From the NCBI GenBank assembly GCA_050290785.1, contig JBNKIR010000049.1:1-10429 (forward strand): a DNA stretch of 10,429 bases. The letters run 5' to 3'. Positions 1-6,228 of the stretch are shown here, piece by piece. Origin of the DNA: JAAGZL01 sp050290785 (GTDB lineage Bacteria > Pseudomonadota > Gammaproteobacteria > Chromatiales > Chromatiaceae). Position 1 is the first letter of the stretch; the number at the start of each line of letters is the position of its first letter. Both the position numbers and the translations under genes were made by a program. Under the pieces are notes generated by a model. The model had not been told where the DNA came from. It ran no database searches and worked only from the letters and a program-made list of their open reading frames with translations.

Positions 1-13
1 AACGCTACCCGAC

Positions 14-889
14 ATGTTACTCATAGAACAACTACAACAAAACCCGTCTTTTTTTCTGTTTGCGATCGCCATTCTTAGTCTCACAGTCGGCAGCTTTCTC
101 AATGTCGTCATCTACCGCCTGCCAGTGATGATGGAAAGAGAATGGAAACAGCAGTGTCATGATCTTTTTGGTAGCCAGGCACCTGAGGAAGAAAACGAGA
201 CATTCAACCTCTTCCTGCCTGCTTCACAATGCAGAGGTTGCGGTCACAAAATAAGATCCTGGGAGAACATTCCCATACTAAGCTATCTATTCTTAAAGGG
301 ACGCTGCTCAGGGTGCGGCGCGATAATATCCCCACGCTACCCGATTATAGAGTTCGCCACCGGATTGTTATCCGTCATAGTGGCCTGGCATTATGGATTC
401 TCTTGGCAGACGGCTGCTGCCCTACTCCTGACCTGGTCCCTAATCGCACTAAGCATGATCGATTTCGATCATAAACTTCTACCGGACAATATTGTCCTCC
501 CTTTCCTCTGGATCGGCCTGCTGGTCAATCTGAACGGCCTGTTTACTGACCTCCCATCTGCCATCATAGGCGCCATGGCAGGCTACCTATCTCTCTGGAG
601 TATATTCTGGCTATTCAAACTGGTCACGAAAAAAGAGGGAATGGGATACGGAGATTTTAAGCTACTGGCCCTGTTCGGCGCCTGGCTGGGCTGGCAATAC
701 CTGCTACAGATCGTACTGCTCTCTTCCCTTGTCGGCGCACTTGTAGGGGTAAGCCTGGTGCTGATATTTGGCCGCGACCGCTCCATACCCATCCCTTTTG
801 GTCCCTACCTGGCCACGGCCGGATGGATCAGTCTATTGTGGGGAGAGGAGATCAACCAGGCCTACCTCAGGTTTGCCGGGATTGGCTAA
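14..889 (+). CDS. pilD: Type IV prepilin leader peptidase / N-methyltransferase PilD
   Basis: Inner-membrane aspartyl protease that removes the short leader of type IV prepilins (and type II secretion pseudopilins) and N-methylates the new N-terminal residue. The 291-aa length is normal for the family. Visible features: a first membrane segment at about 12-33 with the family motif GSFLNVVIYRLP (26-37); a cytoplasmic zinc-binding domain with two CxxC pairs (C73/C76 and C98/C101); the first catalytic aspartate D150 in IDFDHKLLPD; and the second, D214, in GMGYGDFKLL. Several hydrophobic segments follow to the C-terminus. The N-terminal 45 residues resemble Pseudomonas PilD closely, which supports the ATG at 14. 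The ribosome-binding region is almost at the window edge and shows no clear Shine-Dalgarno. The stop codon abuts the coaE start with no gap. PilB/PilC probably lie upstream, outside the window. A substrate, PilE, is encoded at the other end of the window. Confidence 0.96.
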   Translation: MLLIEQLQQNPSFFLFAIAILSLTVGSFLNVVIYRLPVMMEREWKQQCHDLFGSQAPEEENETFNLFLPASQCRGCGHKIRSWENIPILSYLFLKGRCSGCGAIISPRYPIIEFATGLLSVIVAWHYGFSWQTAAALLLTWSLIALSMIDFDHKLLPDNIVLPFLWIGLLVNLNGLFTDLPSAIIGAMAGYLSLWSIFWLFKLVTKKEGMGYGDFKLLALFGAWLGWQYLLQIVLLSSLVGALVGVSLVLIFGRDRSIPIPFGPYLATAGWISLLWGEEINQAYLRFAGIG

Positions 890-1498
890 ATGTTCCGGGT
901 CGGACTAACCGGAGGAATAGGCAGCGGCAAGAGCACCGTTAGCAACATCTTTTCATCTCTAGGCGTCCCAGTCATAGACTCAGACCAGATAGCGCGCGAA
1001 GTTGTACAACCAGGAGAACCAGGGCTGGAGCGCATCGTTAAGCGGTTCGGTAATGAGATACTAAATACTGACGGCACCCTTAACCGTCATCAACTGCGCG
1101 GCCTGATCTTTGATGATACAGATGCCCGCAGTGATCTTGAACATATACTACACCCTCTTATCAGAAGACGTTCAGACCAACAACTGGCAGGACTCAACAC
1201 TCCCTACGCAATCCTATCCATACCATTGTTGATAGAGAACGGACTAACTACAATCGTTGACCGGGTACTCGTGGTGGATTGCCCGGAACAGATACAGATT
1301 GAACGCATCTGCAAAAGGGATGGCGTTACCCCGGACATGGCCAGATCAATCCTGGCGGCCCAATGCAGCCGCAACCAGCGTCTGGGGGCAGCAGACGATA
1401 TCATCGATAACAACCAGCCAATCGAAACACTAAGGGACAGGATTGAATCCCTGCACCACAAATATCTATCTCAAGCGCAAGAAGCATCATCAACCTGA
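890..1498 (+). CDS. coaE: Dephospho-CoA kinase
   Basis: Cytoplasmic P-loop kinase that phosphorylates the 3'-hydroxyl of dephospho-CoA, the last step of coenzyme A synthesis. The 202-aa protein has the Walker A loop GGIGSGKST at 8-16, the DSD motif at 30-32, DGTLNR at 61-66, the HP pair at 88-89 in the CoA-binding region, PLLIEN at 112-117, and the lid/C-terminal pattern QCSRNQRL..ADDIIDN at 158-174. All are typical of CoaE. The ATG directly follows the pilD TAA, so translation is probably coupled to pilD; no strong Shine-Dalgarno is seen inside the pilD end. The pilD-coaE pair is a conserved arrangement in gammaproteobacteria. Nothing is missing or truncated. Confidence 0.96.
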   Translation: MFRVGLTGGIGSGKSTVSNIFSSLGVPVIDSDQIAREVVQPGEPGLERIVKRFGNEILNTDGTLNRHQLRGLIFDDTDARSDLEHILHPLIRRRSDQQLAGLNTPYAILSIPLLIENGLTTIVDRVLVVDCPEQIQIERICKRDGVTPDMARSILAAQCSRNQRLGAADDIIDNNQPIETLRDRIESLHHKYLSQAQEASST

Positions 1499-1547
1499 TG
1501 TTACCGCTGCATGGATCAAACCAGATATAAAGGGAACGGATACCACT

Positions 1548-1580
1548 CCTTTGAGTCATAACACAAAGGTCTGCTATCCT
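1548..1580 (+). promoter_or_regulatory. Candidate zapD-yacG promoter with overlapping dyad
   Basis: In the 109-bp gap between coaE and zapD there is TTGAGT at 1551-1556, an 18-nt spacer, and an extended -10 reading TGC-TATCCT (hexamer at 1575-1580). Each hexamer matches the sigma-70 consensus at 4 of 6 positions. A perfect 6-bp inverted repeat, CCTTTG (1548-1553) and CAAAGG (1564-1569) with a 10-nt loop, overlaps the -35. It could be an operator or the remnant of a coaE terminator, but it lacks a following T-run. This is a consensus match only. Confidence 0.33.
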
Positions 1581-1607
1581 TAACCTACATCGGCCGGAAA
1601 CAGCGTA

Positions 1608-2387
1608 ATGGACAACACATCTGAACAGATCATATTTGAGCATCCGCTGAATGAGCGGACCAGGACGCTGTTACGGTTCGAGCACCTGTTTGAAATGACG
1701 GGATACCACTCACGGCAGGAAACAAACTGGAACAGCCGTGCCGCCATCGACGGTATCGTGGATATGCACAACATCCTGCTGTCGCGCACTGACATAAAGA
1801 GTGAGCTACTTAAGGAGCTTGGGCGCTACAGGTTATATTTTCAGGGTCTGGATGACAGCCCGGATGTAGACCAGGATCTGCTGGAACATACACTCCAGGA
1901 GATTGAAGAATCCACCGCGGAGATACAGAGAAATATCGGACAGATCGGACACGAGCTGCGCGAAAATGAATTCATTCAGTCCATACTCAACCGCAGTGGC
2001 ATACCGGGAGGAAATTGCTCTTTCGATCTTCCCCTCTATCACTACTGGCTGGAACAGCCGGCATCTGTTCGCACCGCGCAACTTCAGCAGTGGCTTTCCG
2101 CCATTGACCCGATCAGAAGATCGGTTCTGCTCCTGCTTTCCATCATGCGCGATAGCTCAAGCCCAACGGATGAGGTGGCAACACACGGGATGTTCCAGAT
2201 GTCTTTGAACACCAGGACACCCGCCAGACTGATTCGTATCGCGCTCCCAAAGGAAGCCAACATACTCCCCAAGATCAGTGGCAGCAGACATAGATTCACT
2301 GTACGTTTCCTAAAGGTGGACAGACAAAACAAGACCACCGAGATCAATCAAGATGTCCAATTTCAGCTTACCTGTTGCACCATCTAA
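1608..2387 (+). CDS. zapD: Cell division protein ZapD (FtsZ cross-linker)
   Basis: Cytoplasmic Z-ring-associated protein that bundles FtsZ filaments and stabilises the division ring (formerly YacF, DUF1342). At 259 aa it is slightly longer than the E. coli protein. Conserved stretches seen against E. coli ZapD include the N-terminal FEHPLNERTRTLLRFEHLF (10-28), the central IPGGNCSFDLPLYHYWL, LPKISGSRHRFTVRFL near the C-terminus, and the terminal LTCC. Between them is a helical, charged region expected for the coiled-coil part. A GGAAA at 1596-1600, 7 nt before the ATG, is an acceptable Shine-Dalgarno. The 3' end is close to or overlaps the start of yacG, and zapD-yacG is a common gene pair. 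It probably has its own promoter in the preceding 109-bp gap. Confidence 0.95.
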   Translation: MDNTSEQIIFEHPLNERTRTLLRFEHLFEMTGYHSRQETNWNSRAAIDGIVDMHNILLSRTDIKSELLKELGRYRLYFQGLDDSPDVDQDLLEHTLQEIEESTAEIQRNIGQIGHELRENEFIQSILNRSGIPGGNCSFDLPLYHYWLEQPASVRTAQLQQWLSAIDPIRRSVLLLLSIMRDSSSPTDEVATHGMFQMSLNTRTPARLIRIALPKEANILPKISGSRHRFTVRFLKVDRQNKTTEINQDVQFQLTCCTI

Positions 2388-2391
2388 AGAC

Positions 2392-2574
2392 ATGCGCGAT
2401 AAAACCATCACCAAATGCCCGACCTGCGACAGGCCGGTAGCATGGGTCGAAGAGTCGATCTGGAGGCCATTTTGTAGTGAGCGTTGTAAACTGATAGATC
2501 TGGGCGAGTGGCTGGATGAGAGGCACAGGATTCCGGACAACGGCACGCCAAATATTAGTGATGACAACCTGTAA
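2392..2574 (+). CDS. yacG: DNA gyrase inhibitor YacG (small zinc-binding protein)
   Basis: A small zinc protein of the YacG family, members of which bind GyrB and inhibit gyrase DNA binding. From the ATG at 2392 it is 60 aa with four cysteine ligands, CPTC (C9, C12) and C28-x3-C32, followed by the family signature RCKLIDLGEWLDE and an acidic tail. An in-frame ATG at 2353 would give 73 aa and overlap zapD by 35 bases. I prefer 2392, four bases after the zapD stop, because known YacG proteins have only about 8-9 residues before the first cysteine. Neither start has a convincing Shine-Dalgarno, so translation may be coupled to zapD. Identity is firm; the start is not. Confidence 0.92.
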   Translation: MRDKTITKCPTCDRPVAWVEESIWRPFCSERCKLIDLGEWLDERHRIPDNGTPNISDDNL

Positions 2575-2642
2575 GATAGGTGAATCTATATATCAATAGA
2601 TAAGGTCTAACACCCGGCCGAATAAGACAGGTCACACGTCCG

Positions 2643-2690
2643 AAAAATATGGCTCAACAGAACTGCCATCCGGGATAGGGCTGACCATAT
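2643..2690 (-). terminator. Possible terminator for the rimO-Nudix/ThiE operon
   Basis: Just past the stop of the minus-strand Nudix/ThiE gene, the minus strand reads ATATGGTCA (2690-2682), a loop of about 25 nt, then TGA-G-CCATAT (2656-2647) running into TTTTT (2647-2643). The stem is 9 bp with one bulged G, followed by a short T-tract. The large loop and AT-rich stem make it a weak candidate. On the other strand, a 6-bp AT-rich dyad at 2584-2601 (ATCTAT/ATAGAT), just past yacG, is weaker still. The convergent layout implies that termination occurs somewhere in 2575-2694. Confidence 0.33.
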
Positions 2691-2694
2691 CTGA

Positions 2695-3636
2695 TCATGA
2701 CCAAAAACAGCTGATACCGGCTATCCCCTGACCTCCATACTCCCAAGCACGTTCCATATCCCCCGGCTGCATCCCGCCCAGCGCATATACCGGAATACCT
2801 ACACTATCCACCATCTGTCCAAACCTCTGCCATCCCAGGGGTTCCGCCTCAGGATGACTCCGGGTATGTTGAACCGGTGAGAGTACCGCGAAATCCAATC
2901 CAATCTCGGCGGCATGGGATAATTCTGCAATCGAGTGACAAGAGGCCGCCACCAGGCTATCTCCAGACAGGGGACGACAAGTAAGCCTGCCCAGGCGATT
3001 ACTGTTCAGATGCACACCATCGGCCCCCATCTCCAGGGCCAGTTCAGTTGGACCATTGAGCAACATGCGGGCATCATGCGCATGGCACAATTTAATGGCC
3101 TTTCGTCCCAGCTGTAACAGCTCATGTTGCGGCATGGAACCAACCCTCAGTTGCACCAGACGCAGACCATTATTCAGCGCCTGTTGCAGCCTTTGCAGGA
3201 ACTGCTTTGGTTCTCCCTGGTCCTGGCCGGTTATGAGATAGCTGTCAGGTAGATTCAAGGCAGCAAGCACCGGCAGATCCGCCGCCGGCATAGGATATTC
3301 ATCTAAACTACCGGGTTTCACCCATTCCAAGGGCTGTCCCTCCAACCCCTGGGGGTTGCCGCTATATCCTGTCACCAGGTGTACATCCAGTAAGACTGAC
3401 CTGTCCGGGTAATGATGCAGGTTCCTGATCAGGGGGCGATGCCCCTGCATCTCTATACCCAACTCCTCTTTCAACTCCCGTTGCAGCCCCTGAGACACCG
3501 TCTCACCCGCCTCCAATTTCCCCCCTGGAAACTCCCACAGGCCACCCTGGTGCATCTCCTCCCCCCTCCGGGTCAGGAGAACACGCCCATGTCCGTCAGA
3601 AATAACTGCCGCCGCCACATGGATAGGAGACATCAT
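2695..3636 (-). CDS. Nudix hydrolase (MutT-like) fused to a ThiE-like domain
   Basis: A 313-aa two-domain protein. Residues 1-130 form a Nudix domain with a perfect Nudix box at 39-61 (G39-x5-E45-x7-REL-x-EE-x-GI), like MutT 8-oxo-dGTP pyrophosphatases that clean the nucleotide pool. Residues 132-313 form a thiamine-phosphate synthase-like TIM barrel: YLITG (133-137), QLR (162-164), GADGVHL (204-210), SPVQHTRSHPEAEPLGW (253-269) and YALGGM (284-289). This fusion is a known gammaproteobacterial family. Positions carrying the ThiE metal and phosphate ligands are substituted: the usual ND pair reads N194-G195, and GQxD after GVHL reads NSNR. Thiamine synthesis is therefore doubtful. The first ATG overlaps the rimO stop by 4 bases (ATGA). 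A GGAG lies 2 nt before this ATG and 5 nt before a second in-frame ATG at 3633, so translation may begin at the second. Which nucleotide the Nudix half cleaves cannot be read from sequence. Confidence 0.92.
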   Translation of the reverse strand: MMSPIHVAAAVISDGHGRVLLTRRGEEMHQGGLWEFPGGKLEAGETVSQGLQRELKEELGIEMQGHRPLIRNLHHYPDRSVLLDVHLVTGYSGNPQGLEGQPLEWVKPGSLDEYPMPAADLPVLAALNLPDSYLITGQDQGEPKQFLQRLQQALNNGLRLVQLRVGSMPQHELLQLGRKAIKLCHAHDARMLLNGPTELALEMGADGVHLNSNRLGRLTCRPLSGDSLVAASCHSIAELSHAAEIGLDFAVLSPVQHTRSHPEAEPLGWQRFGQMVDSVGIPVYALGGMQPGDMERAWEYGGQGIAGISCFWS

Positions 3637-4964
3637 ATCTCCTCAACATCCACTGGGACCGCAAACAGATCATGCTCAGACGAGTCGGTAATCCTCACGC
3701 GGATAAAATCACCAGAATCAAGATCCCAATCACCGTTGATGATCACGTTGCCATCTATCTCCGGTGCGTCTGCGGCGCTCCTGGAGATGACCATATCAGG
3801 GCGCACCTCATCCACCAGCACCAGCATCTCTGTACCGATCTTGTCTTGCAGACGCTGCCGACTGATCTGCTCCTGCACCTGCATAAACCTATGCAGACGT
3901 TCCTGTTTCAACTCCTCCGGTATCTGATCCGGGAGATCATTGGCGCCAGCGCCCTCCACCGGTGAATAGGTAAAGGCACCCACCCGGTCCAGTTGCGCCT
4001 CGGTAATGAAATCCAACAGCTCCTGGAACTCACCATCGGTCTCACCGGGAAAACCCACGATAAACGTGCTACGCAGAGTGATATCAGGGCAGACACCACG
4101 CCAAGACCGGATCCGGTCCAGCACCTTCTCTGTCGCCGCCGGTCTCTGCATGGCCCGCAACACTCTCTCACTACCATGCTGCAACGGTATATCCAGATAA
4201 GGGAGCACCCTGCCCTCGGCCATAAGCGGTATCAGTTCATCTACGCTGGGATAAGGATAGATGTAGTGCATGCGTATCCAGATACCCAGATCGCCCAGGG
4301 CAGAGGCCAGGTCAAAAAGATTGGTCTGCAACGGACGACCACCCCAAAACCCAGGTCTATATTGAATATCGAGCCCATAGGCGCTGGTATCCTGTGCCAC
4401 CACCAGCAACTCGCGTACACCGGCGTTGACCAGGTTTTCCGCCTCCCGCATCACATCATCTATGGAACGGCTTACCAGCGGCCCCCTCAACTGTGGGATG
4501 ATGCAGAAGCTGCAACCATGATTACACCCCTCTGCGATCTTCAGGTAGGCGTAGTGACGGGGGGTCAGTTTGATCCCCTGGGGCGGAACTGAATCCAGAT
4601 ACGGATGGTGGGGTGGAGGCAACGCCTCATGCAGGGCAGACATCACCTCCTCATAGGCATGGGAGCCGCTGACCGCCAGTACCTCCGGATGGGCCTTGAG
4701 TATCAGATCGTCCCTGGCGCCGAGGCAACCGGTAACAATCACCCGACCATTCTCAGCCATGGCCTCACCGATGGCGCTTAGGGACTCCTCTACCGCCGCA
4801 TCGATAAAGCCGCAGGTATTCACCACCACCAGATCGGCATCCGCATAGGAGTCTGTAACCAGATAACCTTCCGCCCGTATCTGGGTCAATATGCGTTCAG
4901 AATCCACCAGATTCTTGGGGCACCCCAGGCTTACAAAACCGATGCGTGGCGCGGATCTTTTCAT
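3633..4964 (-). CDS. rimO: Ribosomal protein S12 methylthiotransferase RimO
   Basis: Radical-SAM enzyme that adds a methylthio group to the conserved aspartate of ribosomal protein S12. From the ATG at 4964 it is 443 aa, nearly the same as E. coli RimO (441). Domains in order: an N-terminal UPF0004 domain with cluster cysteines C15, C51 and C80 (in FVSLGCPKNLVDSE, NTCGF and VTGCLGA); a radical-SAM core with C147-x3-C151-x2-C154 (GCNHGCSFCIIP), the LPYLDIPLQH strand and TLRSTFIVGFPGE; and a C-terminal TRAM domain with ADAPEIDG. An upstream in-frame ATG at 5003 would add 13 residues that align with nothing in E. coli RimO; neither start has a good Shine-Dalgarno. The gene is divergent from the adenosyltransferase gene and translationally linked to the downstream Nudix/ThiE gene by a 4-base overlap. 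RimO rather than MiaB is indicated by the S12-type PHYAYLKI-like (RHYAYLKIAEGC) and ADAPEIDG motifs. Confidence 0.96.
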   Translation of the reverse strand: MKRSAPRIGFVSLGCPKNLVDSERILTQIRAEGYLVTDSYADADLVVVNTCGFIDAAVEESLSAIGEAMAENGRVIVTGCLGARDDLILKAHPEVLAVSGSHAYEEVMSALHEALPPPHHPYLDSVPPQGIKLTPRHYAYLKIAEGCNHGCSFCIIPQLRGPLVSRSIDDVMREAENLVNAGVRELLVVAQDTSAYGLDIQYRPGFWGGRPLQTNLFDLASALGDLGIWIRMHYIYPYPSVDELIPLMAEGRVLPYLDIPLQHGSERVLRAMQRPAATEKVLDRIRSWRGVCPDITLRSTFIVGFPGETDGEFQELLDFITEAQLDRVGAFTYSPVEGAGANDLPDQIPEELKQERLHRFMQVQEQISRQRLQDKIGTEMLVLVDEVRPDMVISRSAADAPEIDGNVIINGDWDLDSGDFIRVRITDSSEHDLFAVPVDVEEI

Positions 4965-5128
4965 ATCAAATAACCACTGCCGCAGATAGATCAGGGCCAC
5001 CATCCGGGAGTGCTGCCGTCACGGCGACAGTCATACGTAAGCGCCCATCAACCAACATCTGCCAACTCCTGCCTAAATATCAAAACTGTCCGCTAGTTTA
5101 ACCCGTGTGGTGCTGTTTCATGAAGAAA

Positions 5129-5161
5129 TTCAACCCGTAAGGTACAAAAGATATATATAAT
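5129..5161 (+). promoter_or_regulatory. Candidate promoter of the adenosyltransferase-fkpB-ispH operon
   Basis: The region between rimO and the adenosyltransferase gene (4965-5170) contains an AT-rich run at 5151-5161 that includes a perfect TATAAT at 5156-5161. An overlapping TATATA (5152-5157) has a poor -35, TTCAAC at 5129-5134, at a 17-nt spacing. Either -10 would start transcription only a few bases before the ATG at 5171. A GC-rich dyad GCCGT-C-ACGGC at 5015-5025 lies nearer rimO. I see no cobalamin riboswitch elements here. The rest of this spacer shows nothing I can assign. Confidence 0.33.
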
Positions 5162-5170
5162 GTTAAGGAT

Positions 5171-5716
5171 ATGTCTGAGAAACACTCCAAGATATACACC
5201 CGCAGGGGTGATGATGGAAGTACCGGTCTGACCGCTGGAAACCGGGTACAGAAAGACAGCGCCCGCATGGAGGCCATAGGCAGCGTAGACGAGCTAAACT
5301 GCCTGATCGGGGTGCTGGCGGCCATGATGGTCCCGCAGGACCTAAAGATGCTGCTGGTACGCGTTCAGCACGATCTCTTCTCCATCGGGGCAGGACTGGC
5401 CACGCCGGATAGCCCTATGCTGGGTGAGGACGCAGTAGCAAATCTGGAAAGAGAGATTGACCGGATGGACGCCCAACTGCCTCCCCTTAGGAACTTTATC
5501 CTGCCTGGAGGTACCTTAGAGACGGCCAGTTGCCACAACGCCAGGGCGGTGTGCAGACGGGCCGAGCGACGCACCCTGAGCATGCATCGGTCTGATGCAG
5601 GTCTGTCAGACCCCAGTATCCTGCAATATCTCAACCGCCTTTCAGATCTTCTGTTCGTGCTGGCCCGCACCCTATCCCATCTGGAGGGTGGGGAAGAGAT
5701 ATTCTGGAATAATTAG
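5171..5716 (+). CDS. PduO-type ATP:cob(I)alamin adenosyltransferase
   Basis: Transfers the 5'-deoxyadenosyl group from ATP to cob(I)alamin, making coenzyme B12 (adenosylcobalamin). The 181-aa protein is a normal single-domain member of the PduO/MMAB/YvqK family and is unrelated to the CobA/BtuR type. Seen: the ATP-binding N-terminal motif TRRGDDGSTGL (10-20); a conserved AIGSVDELN (35-43); LPGGT (111-115); an arginine-rich helix ARAVCRRAERR (124-134) containing catalytic-type arginines; and LNRLSDLLFVLAR (154-166). Starting at a later ATG would remove the ATP motif, so 5171 is required. AAGGA (5165-5169) is only 1 nt from the start codon, unusually close. The fkpB gene follows after 39 nt. 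Its presence implies use of adenosylcobalamin, but no B12-dependent enzyme or B12 biosynthesis gene lies nearby. Confidence 0.93.
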   Translation: MSEKHSKIYTRRGDDGSTGLTAGNRVQKDSARMEAIGSVDELNCLIGVLAAMMVPQDLKMLLVRVQHDLFSIGAGLATPDSPMLGEDAVANLEREIDRMDAQLPPLRNFILPGGTLETASCHNARAVCRRAERRTLSMHRSDAGLSDPSILQYLNRLSDLLFVLARTLSHLEGGEEIFWNN

Positions 5717-5742
5717 ATACATCAAATACCTAAGAGATCCAT

Positions 5743-5758
5743 AGGAAACCGTACATTG
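5743..5758 (+). promoter_or_regulatory. Ribosome binding site fixing a TTG start for fkpB
   Basis: AGGA at 5743-5746 (within AGGAAA) lies 9 nt upstream of TTG at 5756-5758. The next in-frame ATG, at codon 16, falls inside the first beta strand of the FKBP fold and would delete conserved sequence. The TTG is therefore the likely start. Confidence 0.65.
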
Positions 5759-6220
5759 AGTAATCACAGCAACTACATCGCGCCAGGCAGTCAGGTAACC
5801 ATGCACTTTTCCATAATCCTGACGGACGGAACTGAGGCCGCATCCACCTTTGATGACGAACCAACCACGTTTGTTATGGGAGACGGCAGCGTTTCCGAGG
5901 GACTGGAGCTTGCCCTCTACGGACTGAGCGCCGGAGATAAACAGTCACTCACCCTGCAACCGGACCAGGCCTTCGGCCCCAGGGATGATGCCAAGGTACA
6001 GCCGATGCCACGTGCCAACTTCGATCCGGAAATGGAGCTGGAACCGGGATTGATAATCGGATTCACCACCCCGGACGGGCACGAGGTGGCAGGTGTCGTT
6101 CATGAGCTACAGGGACAGGATGTAATAATTGATTTCAACCACCCACTGGCAGGCATGGAGGTGGTATTCGAGGTTGAGGTGCTCGAGGTAGTAGCGCCAG
6201 CCATCAAGCTGGACAGCTGA
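5756..6220 (+). CDS. fkpB: FKBP-type peptidyl-prolyl cis-trans isomerase, SlpA/FkpB type
   Basis: Cytoplasmic prolyl isomerase/chaperone of the SlyD-SlpA group, 154 aa (E. coli FkpB is 149). The order fits the family: first FKBP strand VTMHFSIILTDGTEA (14-28), FVMGDGSVSEGLELAL (39-54), GLSAGDKQSLTLQPDQAFG (56-74), an inserted-in-flap (IF) chaperone segment at about 75-130 containing PMPRANF, then the signature DFNHPLAG (126-133) and a closing VFEVEVLEV strand. There is no signal peptide, and it lacks the metal-binding histidine tail of SlyD. It starts at TTG with a good Shine-Dalgarno. It lies 39 nt after the adenosyltransferase and 8 nt before ispH. The fkpB-ispH pair is conserved in gammaproteobacteria, usually after ileS-lspA, which are not seen here. 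Confidence 0.94.
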   Translation: MSNHSNYIAPGSQVTMHFSIILTDGTEAASTFDDEPTTFVMGDGSVSEGLELALYGLSAGDKQSLTLQPDQAFGPRDDAKVQPMPRANFDPEMELEPGLIIGFTTPDGHEVAGVVHELQGQDVIIDFNHPLAGMEVVFEVEVLEVVAPAIKLDS

Positions 6221-6228
6221 CGGAAGCG

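Noticed and set aside
49..55. Run of seven T near the start of pilD as a phase-variable tract
   Set aside because: Seven bases in codons for Ser-Phe-Phe is short for slippage control and the frame is intact; there is no other sign of switching.
2584..2601. ATCTAT/ATAGAT dyad after yacG as an intrinsic terminator
   Set aside because: The 6-bp stem is almost all A/T and has no T-tract, so it is too weak to call.
3412..3927. 171-codon + strand open frame across the rimO-Nudix junction
   Set aside because: It is serine- and arginine-rich, low-complexity shadow coding opposite two well-supported genes.
3993..4592. Long open frame (199 codons) on the + strand opposite rimO
   Set aside because: It lies wholly within rimO in another frame, shows no recognisable domain, and rimO itself has all family motifs across this stretch.
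4965..5170. Cobalamin riboswitch ahead of the adenosyltransferase gene
   Set aside because: The spacer is about 200 bp at most, and I find no B12-box-like conserved core or suitable stem set. The single GC dyad at 5015-5025 is not enough.
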